A stretch of 13,796 bases of DNA from JAFGHJ01 sp964534175 (GTDB lineage: Bacteria > Hydrothermota > UBA3072), in NCBI GenBank assembly GCA_964534175.1, contig CAZHNS010000039.1:1-13796 (forward strand). The letters are read 5' to 3'. A program made the translations under genes and the position numbers. Each line of letters starts with the position of its first letter. The stretch's first letter is position 1. Of this stretch, positions 1-5,601 are shown in pieces. The notes under the pieces were generated by a model. It saw only the letters and a list, made by a program, of their open reading frames with translations, was not told the origin of the DNA and made no database searches.

Positions 1-9
1 CCAAGGCAT
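1..9 (-). CDS. 5' end of a gene cut by the window edge (first three codons only)
   Basis: On the minus strand an ATG at 9-7 follows the TAG stop of the methyltransferase gene (13-11) after a single base. An AGGAGA ribosome-binding site lies five bases upstream of this ATG, inside the end of the methyltransferase gene. Only Met-Pro-Trp is visible before the window ends, so the product cannot be identified. The spacing shows that it is probably co-translated with the methyltransferase. The MP- start resembles the DUF5320 proteins nearby, but three residues are not enough to claim that. Confidence 0.45.
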
Positions 10-10
10 T

Positions 11-601
11 CTATTCTCCTTTTCTAAAATTCAATATACAACCTTTAATCCTGTTGTTATCATGAATTAGCTCAGCATGTATTTCCTTTTCAAATCTGAA
101 ACCAGCCTTTTCGATTTCCTTTTTGATTTCCTGATTCGAGGTAACGTCTGTATGCGTGGCAAGATGAGTCGGATAAACCGAAAAAAGCGCGTTTTTTCTG
201 GCGATTCTCCTGATAATTTCATAAAGATTCATTCTATCTTTTGCGGTACTGCTATCCTCTTTGCCCACTAAATGTATTATGTCATAACACAAAACTACAT
301 CGACCGTATTCTCATCCAAAGGGATTTTCGTTTTCGCATTTATTAGTTCAACGTTTATTATCCCCCTCTTTTCCAATTTTCTTTTTAGCTTATCCAGAAC
401 ATTTTTATCTTTATCCACGGCATATACTTTAGCGTTTGTACCTACTATTTTCGAAGCAGGTATTGTGTAATTGCCCTCGCCTGAGCCAAAATCTAACACG
501 CTCTGGCCTTTTCCAATTCCAACTTCTTTCAGAAACTTTTCACCGTCTTTTTCCATCCATATATCCAGATTGCTTTTTATCATCATAGCCGACAGAATCA
601 T
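11..601 (-). CDS. Class I SAM-dependent methyltransferase (UbiE/ArsM-like fold, substrate unknown)
   Basis: A 196-aa cytoplasmic protein with a Rossmann-type SAM-binding domain. Motif I is VLDFGSGEGNYT (residues 35-46). The acidic residue that would bind the SAM ribose is in AVDKD (61-65), and the motif IV strand is DVVLCYDIIH (101-110). The fold and length fit the small UbiE/arsenite-methyltransferase-like group, but nothing visible fixes the substrate, and the paired cysteines of ArsM are absent. The start is uncertain. The ATG at 601 lies only one base after AGGAGA, while Met6/Met7 lie about 15 bases or more after it, so neither has ideal spacing; an in-frame CTG lies in between. The gene is followed after one base by another start (9-7). 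It lies 209 bp downstream of the DUF5320 pair on the same strand, so it may be read from the same metal-controlled promoter, though a separate promoter is possible. Confidence 0.8.
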   Translation of the reverse strand: MILSAMMIKSNLDIWMEKDGEKFLKEVGIGKGQSVLDFGSGEGNYTIPASKIVGTNAKVYAVDKDKNVLDKLKRKLEKRGIINVELINAKTKIPLDENTVDVVLCYDIIHLVGKEDSSTAKDRMNLYEIIRRIARKNALFSVYPTHLATHTDVTSNQEIKKEIEKAGFRFEKEIHAELIHDNNRIKGCILNFRKGE

Positions 602-726
602 TCTCCTATACCTGTATTAGTAACTCTATACCTTGGCCTCCCTTGTCTCAAGATTTCGTATGTTTTTATTCTCACCCAAAGCCAATGAGCATGTAAGATG
701 ACAGCTTGTCTGCGCAAGTTTATTTC

Positions 727-754
727 ACACAGAGACATAAAGCTCACAAAGAAA
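727..754. repeat. Degenerate 8-9-bp word array (CACAGAGA-type)
   Basis: Three related units, CACAGAGA (728-735), CATAAAGCT (736-744) and CACAAAGAA (745-753), stand side by side in the gap between the methyltransferase and DUF5320 genes. The similarity is partial and the period is not constant. From memory, CACAGAGACACAGAG-like words are seen in the intergenic DNA of many environmental bacteria. No function is visible. Confidence 0.4.
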
Positions 755-780
755 ACATCTTAATTCTCTCTAACGCCGTT

Positions 781-812
781 CATTCACTCATCTACTCACG
801 TACCCGTTAACT
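781..812. repeat. Degenerate tandem array of four 8-bp units
   Basis: Four consecutive octamers, CATTCACT (781-788), CATCTACT (789-796), CACGTACC (797-804) and CGTTAACT (805-812), share the pattern C-A/G-N-N-N-A-C-T/C. The array runs into the stop codon of the DUF5320 gene (813-811). It may be a decayed short tandem repeat of the same general kind as the 7- and 9-bp arrays further on in the window. Confidence 0.4.
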
Positions 813-1140
813 ACTTTTTGGCTTCACTTTCTAATTCTTTTAAGCGTTTCTTTATCTCACCCAACTCTTTCTCTAAAGCTTCAGACTGCTGTTTTAACAT
901 ATCCGCTTCCTGTTCGGGTGAGATTCTTTCGGGATAGGGAATACCATATCCATAAGGAACTCCGTAAGGATAGCCTGCCCATCTCCATCCAAAGCCTCGC
1001 CCCCAACCACGTCCAAAACCAAGACCTCTACCCGGTATAGGGTTTGCATATCCGGGAACCGAATATCCGGCGCAGTAACCTGCGGCTCTTCCTGTCATCG
1101 GACCCAATCCTGCTGGCCCTGTTCTGTCTCCTAATGGCAT
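811..1140 (-). CDS. DUF5320 family protein with C-terminal coiled coil
   Basis: A 109-aa protein. Its N-terminus MPLGDRTGPAGLGPMTGR (1-18), followed by a GYC motif (Cys23), is the signature of the DUF5320 family, which is found mainly in anaerobic bacteria and archaea and often near NifX/NifB-like or Mrp/NBP35-type iron-sulfur genes (family knowledge). Residues 34-70 are rich in Gly, Arg, Tyr, Trp and Pro. Residues 72-109 are charged and helical, with heptad-like Leu spacing typical of a short coiled coil. The function of the family is unknown to me. There is a strong ribosome-binding site, AGGAGGT, five bases before the ATG. The protein is a paralogue of the product of the gene just upstream (34 bp apart): 29 of the first 33 residues are identical, but that protein lacks the coiled coil. 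Transcription is probably shared, from the Fur-type promoter at 1528-1555. Confidence 0.85.
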   Translation of the reverse strand: MPLGDRTGPAGLGPMTGRAAGYCAGYSVPGYANPIPGRGLGFGRGWGRGFGWRWAGYPYGVPYGYGIPYPERISPEQEADMLKQQSEALEKELGEIKKRLKELESEAKK

Positions 1141-1174
1141 AATTTACCTCCTATTTTAAGGTTTAAGATTTTCT

Positions 1175-1420
1175 CTACCATCTTCCAAATCCGCGCCCTC
1201 GCGGATATCGCCAGCCCATACCTCTTCCTCCACCCCAAGCTCTACCACGTCCTCCACCCCTGGGATACCCACCTCTGCCAACACCGTAACGAACGCCATA
1301 AGCTCCGGGAGCAATAGATTGATTCGCGTATCCGGGAGCAGAATATCCCGTACAGTAACCCGCGGCCCTTCCCGACATCGGACCTAAACCTGCCGGCCCT
1401 GTCCTATCTCCTGATGGCAT
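1175..1420 (-). CDS. DUF5320 family protein, Gly/Arg-rich tail
   Basis: An 81-aa protein with the DUF5320 N-terminal signature (MPSGDRTGPAGLGPMSGR, then GYC with Cys23). After residue 33 it becomes a low-complexity Gly/Arg/Tyr/Trp tail ending in GFGRW, rich in RG and GRG repeats, with no coiled coil. It is the first gene after the Fur-type promoter, with AGGAGGT four bases before the ATG. It is a tandem paralogue of the next gene: the ribosome-binding site, the leader bases around it and the first 33 codons are duplicated, while the tails differ in sequence and kind. The arginine-rich tail could bind nucleic acid or a metal/cofactor partner, but that is speculation. Confidence 0.82.
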   Translation of the reverse strand: MPSGDRTGPAGLGPMSGRAAGYCTGYSAPGYANQSIAPGAYGVRYGVGRGGYPRGGGRGRAWGGGRGMGWRYPRGRGFGRW

Positions 1421-1505
1421 AATTACCTCCTATTTTCTAAGTTTTTAATTCTTTTTTCAAATCAACCATGAACCACCTTTCTTGTACTTATGCTTTGTTG
1501 TATTA

Positions 1506-1528
1506 TTGAAAATGATTTCCATTATCAA
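1506..1528 (-). promoter_or_regulatory. Fur-type metal-regulator operator
   Basis: The left arm TTGAAAATG (1506-1514) and right arm CATTATCAA (1520-1528) form an inverted repeat with one mismatch around a 5-bp centre. The 19 bp at 1508-1526 match the classical Fur box GATAATGATAATCATTATC at 15 of 19 positions, counted by hand. The box begins at the downstream edge of the -10 element of the DUF5320 promoter and covers the likely transcription start, as in promoters repressed by Fe-Fur. A related regulator (Zur, PerR) could use a similar site, and the regulator itself is not in the window. Confidence 0.7.
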
Positions 1529-1555
1529 TAATAGCAAAAAAATTTTTTTTGTCAA
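1528..1555 (-). promoter_or_regulatory. Sigma-70-type promoter for the DUF5320 genes
   Basis: On the minus strand a perfect -35 TTGACA (1555-1550) is followed after 16 bp by a -10-like TATTAT (1533-1528). The spacer holds a run of seven A next to seven T, which would make it stiff or bent. The Fur-type box starts where the -10 ends. The distance to the first DUF5320 start (1420) gives a leader of roughly 100 bases. Confidence 0.65.
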
Positions 1556-1600
1556 GGGGTTTTCGAGTCTGAGTCGAATAGTCATAAGATGGGAACTAAG

Positions 1601-1628
1601 AATTTTAAATTATGAATTTTGAATTGAA
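1601..1628. repeat. Tandem array of four 7-bp AATTNNN words
   Basis: Four consecutive heptamers begin with AATT: AATTTTA (1601-1607), AATTATG, AATTTTG and AATTGAA (ending at 1628). The shared period of seven makes chance AT-richness a less likely explanation, although the composition is simple. The array lies between the two divergent promoters. Confidence 0.5.
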
Positions 1629-1696
1629 AAAAGAATTGGTGATTGGGATAAAAAAATTAAAACTACGATTCCTGCATGTTATACATGTGAGGAAAA

Positions 1697-1724
1697 GGTA
1701 TTAGGTATTTGGTCTTAGGTTTTA
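1697..1724. repeat. Tandem array of four 7-bp GGTNTTA words
   Basis: Four heptamers follow each other without gaps at 1697, 1704, 1711 and 1718. All start with GGT, and they differ from GGTATTA at one base each or not at all. This is the clearest of the short arrays in the intergenic region. Heptameric tandem repeats (STRR) are known from intergenic DNA of filamentous cyanobacteria; similarity here is only in period. Confidence 0.65.
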
Positions 1725-1733
1725 GTAAAAAAG

Positions 1734-1760
1734 ATTTGTGTTATTCGTGCAATTTGTTGT
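1734..1760. repeat. Tandem array of three 9-bp ATTYGTGNN words
   Basis: The units ATTTGTGTT (1734-1742), ATTCGTGCA (1743-1751) and ATTTGTTGT (1752-1760) share five to seven of nine positions pairwise. The array lies ten bases after the 7-bp GGTNTTA array. Confidence 0.5.
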
Positions 1761-1798
1761 TTCTTTTAGTTGTTTTGGTTGGGATGGGATTCTCTATT

Positions 1799-1819
1799 CT
1801 GGCTGCTGGCTCCTGACTT
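1799..1819. repeat. Tandem array of three 7-bp CTGGCTN words
   Basis: The units are CTGGCTG (1799-1805), CTGGCTC (1806-1812) and CTGACTT (1813-1819). This is the third heptameric array in about 220 bp, and its base composition is quite different from that of the AATT and GGT arrays. That argues against a single decayed element and for a process that favours a period of seven. Confidence 0.55.
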
Positions 1820-1890
1820 CTTTGTCGTTTACGGTGTTTAGACGGAACATTTAAGCCTTTGAATCGTCTATTTTTAATAAAAGTTACCTC

Positions 1891-1918
1891 TTGACTTATG
1901 TAGAATATAACTTAATGT
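1891..1918 (+). promoter_or_regulatory. Probable promoter of the chaperone-pdxA-sprA operon
   Basis: TTGACT (1891-1896) is a good -35. A -10-like TAATGT lies 16 bp downstream (1913-1918), with a weaker AT-rich alternative, TATAAC (1906-1911). A small perfect palindrome, ATAAC-TTAAT-GTTAT (1907-1921), covers the -10 region and could be an operator. The first gene's ribosome-binding site GGAGGA (1935-1940) follows. Confidence 0.45.
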
Positions 1919-1944
1919 TATCAAAAAAAATTCTGGAGGAATGA

Positions 1945-3501
1945 ATGATATTTTTTGTTTTAATTTCGGCTTTTTCTTTTATGTCAGAGGAGAAGCCTGT
2001 GGCTGTAGTTTGCAATAAAAAGGTTTTTGAGAAAGATATTCCTAAAAACCTGAGTCTGGATCAGCACCTTAAAAATATTGTGTTTTTTGAGTTAGCTAAA
2101 GAAAAAGGGTATGACGATTCTGTAAAAACGAATATAGGACAAAGATTTAATCAGGAGATTGTAAGAAGGACGATAAATAAATATGCAAACTCGGCTTCGG
2201 AGCCAACTCTTTATGAATGTGCGCTTTTTTACATAAACTCAAGAAAAAAGATAGAGGCGCAGTTGATTCGAACCAGGAGCTTTGACCAGGCTTTGAAGGC
2301 TTACATAGAAGTACTTAGAGGGGAAGATTTTGGAGCTGTATCAGAAAAATATTCTTTCAGCCCGGGACTTAGAAAATCGAAAGGCTTTTTAGAGCGTCCA
2401 ATTACCTGGTCTACCACTTTGCCCCTACCTTTTGGTTTGGTGTTTAAAATGAAAAAAGGAGAAATAACGCCTCCTATAAAGTACGGAGCGACTTGGATTA
2501 TTCTCAAAATACTAAATGTTGAGGTCCAGGGGTCAGAAGATGTTTCTGATAGGCCTAAGATGATGGAAGCGATTGAAAATCCATGGCTTAAGCGGCGTGT
2601 TTTTGAAGATAAGAAAAATCTTTATAATTTTAAGCTTCAGAAATCAATACCATGGATTGCAAATGTGAAAATCAATTCGGAAGGACTTTCGCTGTTCGAG
2701 GAGAGAATGGTTGCTTGGGAAGAAAGATCTATGGGCGGCGGGAATCCCTTCAAAGAAGAGGATTTGGGGGTTATATTGGCAACAGGTACAATTGGAGAAT
2801 ACACGATAGGTAATTTTTTAGAAGATGCTGCAAGAGAAGGGGGGTTATCTGAATTCGCGAACAGATCTGACGTTGCCACGTTCGTGCGAAGAAATATGAT
2901 GGATAGGACTGTTGAGGCAATTTGCAAAAGGCTTGGTGCTCATAGAGAGCCTTCTCTTTTAAAAACTTATGAAGAGAGTATTAGAAATTACACTTTAGAT
3001 TTATTTGCTCGCAAAGAAATACTTTCCGTAATAAAAGAAAATGAAGACGATTTGGAGACATTTTATGAGAACAATAAAGATAAATATATAGTGGCAGAAA
3101 GACGAAGAGTTTCTTTAATTGAAGTAAAAGAGGAACAGGAGGCCGCAGAAGTTAGAAAAAGACTTTTAAAAGGAGAAAGTTTCGAGGTTCTCGCACAAGA
3201 GGTATCAATTGGCCGGGGCGCTAAAAGAGGAGGGGACATTGGTTATATAGAAAAGGGTCAGAGAGGCGCTACCGGAGATGAGGCATTCCTCCTTAGGAAA
3301 GGAGAAATCTCGAGAAGTTTTGAAACTAAAAGAGGTTGGGCAATTATAAAAGTAACGGATATTAAGAAGAGTTACTTACCTGATTATTCAACGGTAAAAT
3401 CTTCAGTAAGAATAGACTATAGAAAAGATAAAGCTAATAAGATTGAAAATCAGATTTTCGATCAGAATAAAGAAAAGTTTGGATTAAGGTTATTTAACTA
3501 A
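1945..3501 (+). CDS. Large periplasmic parvulin/SurA-like folding factor with two PPIase-type domains
   Basis: A 518-aa protein with a very short hydrophobic N-terminus (MIFFVLISAFSFM) that probably acts as an export signal, although it has no basic residue before the hydrophobic stretch. Residues about 101-194 form a diverged parvulin-like domain (SFSPGLRKSKGFLERP, then GEITPPIKYGATWIILKI). Residues about 382-474 form a clear parvulin domain with RGGDIGYIEKGQ, EAFLLRKGEIS and GWAIIKV. A helical segment of about 190 residues separates them. The N-terminal plus two-parvulin layout recalls SurA, a periplasmic chaperone for outer-membrane proteins. Both histidines usual in active parvulins are missing (Leu391 region and Ala466), so it may work as a chaperone rather than an isomerase. 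The ATG at 1945 has GGAGGA four bases upstream. It is the first gene of the operon. Confidence 0.82.
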   Translation: MIFFVLISAFSFMSEEKPVAVVCNKKVFEKDIPKNLSLDQHLKNIVFFELAKEKGYDDSVKTNIGQRFNQEIVRRTINKYANSASEPTLYECALFYINSRKKIEAQLIRTRSFDQALKAYIEVLRGEDFGAVSEKYSFSPGLRKSKGFLERPITWSTTLPLPFGLVFKMKKGEITPPIKYGATWIILKILNVEVQGSEDVSDRPKMMEAIENPWLKRRVFEDKKNLYNFKLQKSIPWIANVKINSEGLSLFEERMVAWEERSMGGGNPFKEEDLGVILATGTIGEYTIGNFLEDAAREGGLSEFANRSDVATFVRRNMMDRTVEAICKRLGAHREPSLLKTYEESIRNYTLDLFARKEILSVIKENEDDLETFYENNKDKYIVAERRRVSLIEVKEEQEAAEVRKRLLKGESFEVLAQEVSIGRGAKRGGDIGYIEKGQRGATGDEAFLLRKGEISRSFETKRGWAIIKVTDIKKSYLPDYSTVKSSVRIDYRKDKANKIENQIFDQNKEKFGLRLFN

Positions 3502-3507
3502 AAACAA

Positions 3508-3522
3508 ATGCCTGGTAGGCAT
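3508..3522 (+). other. Perfect intercistronic hairpin
   Basis: ATGCCT-GGT-AGGCAT is a perfect 6-bp inverted repeat with a 3-base loop. It lies between the stop of the first chaperone gene (3501) and the AAGGAGGG ribosome-binding site of the second. No run of T follows, so it is not an intrinsic terminator. It could mark mRNA processing or stability, or be chance. Confidence 0.4.
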
Positions 3523-3541
3523 AATTAAGGAGGGAAAACTA

Positions 3542-4426
3542 ATGTTTAAAGGGAAAAATTTATTTTTGTTTTTTGCGATTGTGAGTATTTTATTGATGAG
3601 TAGTTGTAAAAAAGAAAAAGAAACTAGTGGAAAAATAATAGCTGAAGTTGGCAATAAGTCTTTAACAATCGAAGATTTTATGCAGCAGGTGCCTGTACAG
3701 TTTTTGATGCAAACCTCGGCAGAAGAGAGGAAACTGTTACTGGAGAGCTGGGTGGCCAATGAAATAGTATATCAAGAAGCTTTAAAAAAAGACTTTTCGG
3801 AAAAACCTGAAATACAGGAGAAAATCGAGCAGTTTAAGAGGCAGTTACTTACTAACGCTTATATGCAGGAAATTCTCACAGGAGTTCAGTTTGTCTCCGA
3901 TTTGGAAGCGAGAAGTCATTTTGAAAAATACAAAGAGGATTACAACTCAATCGTAGAAATTTCTCATATATCTTCAGGCTCAAAAGAGCAGGCAGAAGAA
4001 ATTCTTTCTAAGCTCAAGAAGGGTGCAAGTTTTGCCGCACTCGCAAAAGAGTATTCGACTGATAGTGAAACAGCAGAGAATCAAGGTTATCTTGGCTCAT
4101 TCAGGAGAGGTGAACTCGCCGCTTATCCCCTTTTTGAAGAAGCTGTTTTTCAACTTAAAAAGCGAGGTGAAATATCAGATGTCGTTGAAACCGAATTCGG
4201 GTTTGACATAATAAAATTAGACTCGAGGAAAAAATCGCCGATAAACTATGAAGACGTATACAAATCAATAATAATGAAATTGAGGACGGAAAGATTTCAA
4301 ATGAGAACTAAAGCAATTGTCGACTCATTAAAAGAAGTGTATTCTTATGAGATATTTCCTGAGGTTTTAGAAAGGGAAATGGGTATTCCTTCAGTTCCCG
4401 TGATGCCAGATTCTTTTGAAGAATAA
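3542..4426 (+). CDS. Lipoprotein parvulin-type peptidyl-prolyl isomerase/chaperone (PrsA/SurA-like)
   Basis: A 294-aa protein. The N-terminus has Lys3 and Lys5, then a hydrophobic stretch and a lipobox-like LLMSSC, with Cys22 as the likely lipidated residue; it is therefore probably anchored in a membrane and facing the periplasm. Residues about 32-130 form a helical SurA_N-type chaperone region with the common 'LLESWVANEIVYQEA' pattern. Residues 137-228 form one parvulin domain (ISHISSG, GASFAALAKEYSTDSE, GYLGSFRRGEL, FGFDIIKLD). The first parvulin histidine is present (His142), but the second is replaced by Asp222. A C-terminal helix follows. The start has AAGGAGGG seven bases upstream. The last base of the TAA stop is the first base of the next gene's ATG, which implies translational coupling. 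Confidence 0.88.
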   Translation: MFKGKNLFLFFAIVSILLMSSCKKEKETSGKIIAEVGNKSLTIEDFMQQVPVQFLMQTSAEERKLLLESWVANEIVYQEALKKDFSEKPEIQEKIEQFKRQLLTNAYMQEILTGVQFVSDLEARSHFEKYKEDYNSIVEISHISSGSKEQAEEILSKLKKGASFAALAKEYSTDSETAENQGYLGSFRRGELAAYPLFEEAVFQLKKRGEISDVVETEFGFDIIKLDSRKKSPINYEDVYKSIIMKLRTERFQMRTKAIVDSLKEVYSYEIFPEVLEREMGIPSVPVMPDSFEE

Positions 4427-5541
4427 TGCTTGTACTTTTTTTGTTTCTGGCTTTTGACGAACTTGTTTGCGTAGTGGATAGAGAACCTATAACCAGGGAA
4501 GAGCTAAGCTATGTAGCAACATTTTATCCGGGCGTTGGGTATCAAGATCTGCTCGATAAGATGATAAATGATAAGGTCATACAGTATCTCGCAGCGGAAG
4601 AAACGTTGAAGGTGAGTGAAGAGGAAATTTCCCAGATGAGAGGCGAATTAATTTCAAACACGCCGGGACTCACTTCTATGCTCGAGGAGGATGAATATCT
4701 TAACGAAATTTACAATGAGCAAATAAAAATTCAACTTTATACTAATAAACTTATGGGTTTTAAATTCGGAGGAAGACTTAGAGTATCCCCTGCTGAAATT
4801 CATAAATTTTATCGAAGCTATAAGGATTCGCTAGTTTTACCGGAAACTGTTATTCTTGAAAAAATGCAAGTGCCGGTTTTGCCGCAGGAGGGTAATCGTT
4901 TATTGGGAAAAGCTGAAAAAATACTGGCTGAATATAAAGATGGAGCAGATTTTTCTTCCCTTGTAAGAAAATATTCGGATGATGTTTCAACCATACCATA
5001 CGGCGGTAAAATGGGTAAACTTGCTCCGAGCGATATACCTCCTCATCTTGCTGGAATACTAAAACTTGAGGTGGGAACAGCTGGAATTTTTGAGTCTCCC
5101 ACAGGTTATCATATCATAAAATTAGATGAACGGCAAGGAATTAATGTTTCTATTTCTCAGATATTGCTGGAGTTCGATTTTAAGGAAGAAGAAGTTAAAG
5201 CAGCAGAAAGAAGAGCTTTAAAGATAAAAGAAGAATGGAGTGTGGGAGATTCAAGTTTTTCTGATGAAATAGAAGAAATGGGCCCTTTTCCGGTATACGC
5301 TCTTCCTCAGGCAATTTTATCTTTGATAGATACAATGGATTTAGGTCAAATAAGCAGCCCGATTCTAGAAGGGATGAATTTCCATCTATTTAAGGTCAAG
5401 GAAAGGGAAGAAAGTAGAGTGCCTGAGTTTTCCGATATAAAAGACAGGTTAAGCAGTATGCTGATGCAACGAAAAATGATGAAGTTATTAAATGAGTGGC
5501 TTGAGGAAGAAAGAAAGCATATATTTATCAAAAAGCTATGA
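4426..5541 (+). CDS. SurA-like periplasmic chaperone with two parvulin domains
   Basis: A 371-aa protein. A short hydrophobic N-terminus (MLVLFLFLAFDELV) without basic residues is the likely export signal. Residues 15-125 form the helical SurA-type N-domain (VVDREPITREEL is the usual opening). Parvulin domain 1 covers about 140-236 (YSDDVSTIPYGGKMGKL, then GYHIIKLDER, with His229). Parvulin domain 2, more diverged, covers about 240-326 (ISQILLEF, then NFHLFKV, with His320). A C-terminal helix follows. In both domains the second conserved histidine is kept and the first is replaced (Lys146 region, Gln245). The overall layout and size are close to SurA, and the gene directly precedes pdxA as surA does in E. 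coli; I do not assign the symbol because two paralogues lie beside it. Its ATG overlaps the previous stop by one base. Confidence 0.87.
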   Translation: MLVLFLFLAFDELVCVVDREPITREELSYVATFYPGVGYQDLLDKMINDKVIQYLAAEETLKVSEEEISQMRGELISNTPGLTSMLEEDEYLNEIYNEQIKIQLYTNKLMGFKFGGRLRVSPAEIHKFYRSYKDSLVLPETVILEKMQVPVLPQEGNRLLGKAEKILAEYKDGADFSSLVRKYSDDVSTIPYGGKMGKLAPSDIPPHLAGILKLEVGTAGIFESPTGYHIIKLDERQGINVSISQILLEFDFKEEEVKAAERRALKIKEEWSVGDSSFSDEIEEMGPFPVYALPQAILSLIDTMDLGQISSPILEGMNFHLFKVKEREESRVPEFSDIKDRLSSMLMQRKMMKLLNEWLEEERKHIFIKKL

Positions 5542-5601
5542 GCCGAAATCGTTGTACGATCTTTGTAAGATAAAGGTAGAGAAAAACTTCATATAAAATA
5601 A

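Larger units (their letters stand above)
1421..1944. other. Gene-free divergent regulatory region with short tandem word arrays
   Basis: I see no credible gene in these 524 bp. The left part holds the leader, Fur-type box and promoter of the minus-strand DUF5320 genes (1506-1555). The middle (1601-1819) holds four separate short arrays of 7-bp or 9-bp words, plus two small palindromes: TTCGA/TCGAA at 1562-1578 and CATGT-TAT-ACATG at 1675-1687. The right end (1891-1940) holds the likely promoter and ribosome-binding site of the plus-strand operon. No tRNA, rRNA or recognisable riboswitch is evident by eye. Confidence 0.65.

Noticed and set aside
77..432. Two short plus-strand open frames opposite the methyltransferase gene
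   Set aside because: The minus-strand frame has clear SAM-binding motifs; the opposite frames have no motif or convincing ribosome-binding site.
1536..1550. Run of seven A followed by eight T as a possible terminator
   Set aside because: There is no GC-rich stem, and the tract fits as the spacer of the DUF5320 promoter.
1601..1819. CRISPR array
   Set aside because: The repeats are 7-9 bp, directly adjacent without spacers, and differ in sequence from array to array; no cas gene is present.
5548..5560. ATCGT-TGT-ACGAT hairpin after the third chaperone gene as a terminator
   Set aside because: The five-pair stem is weak and is not followed by a T-run.
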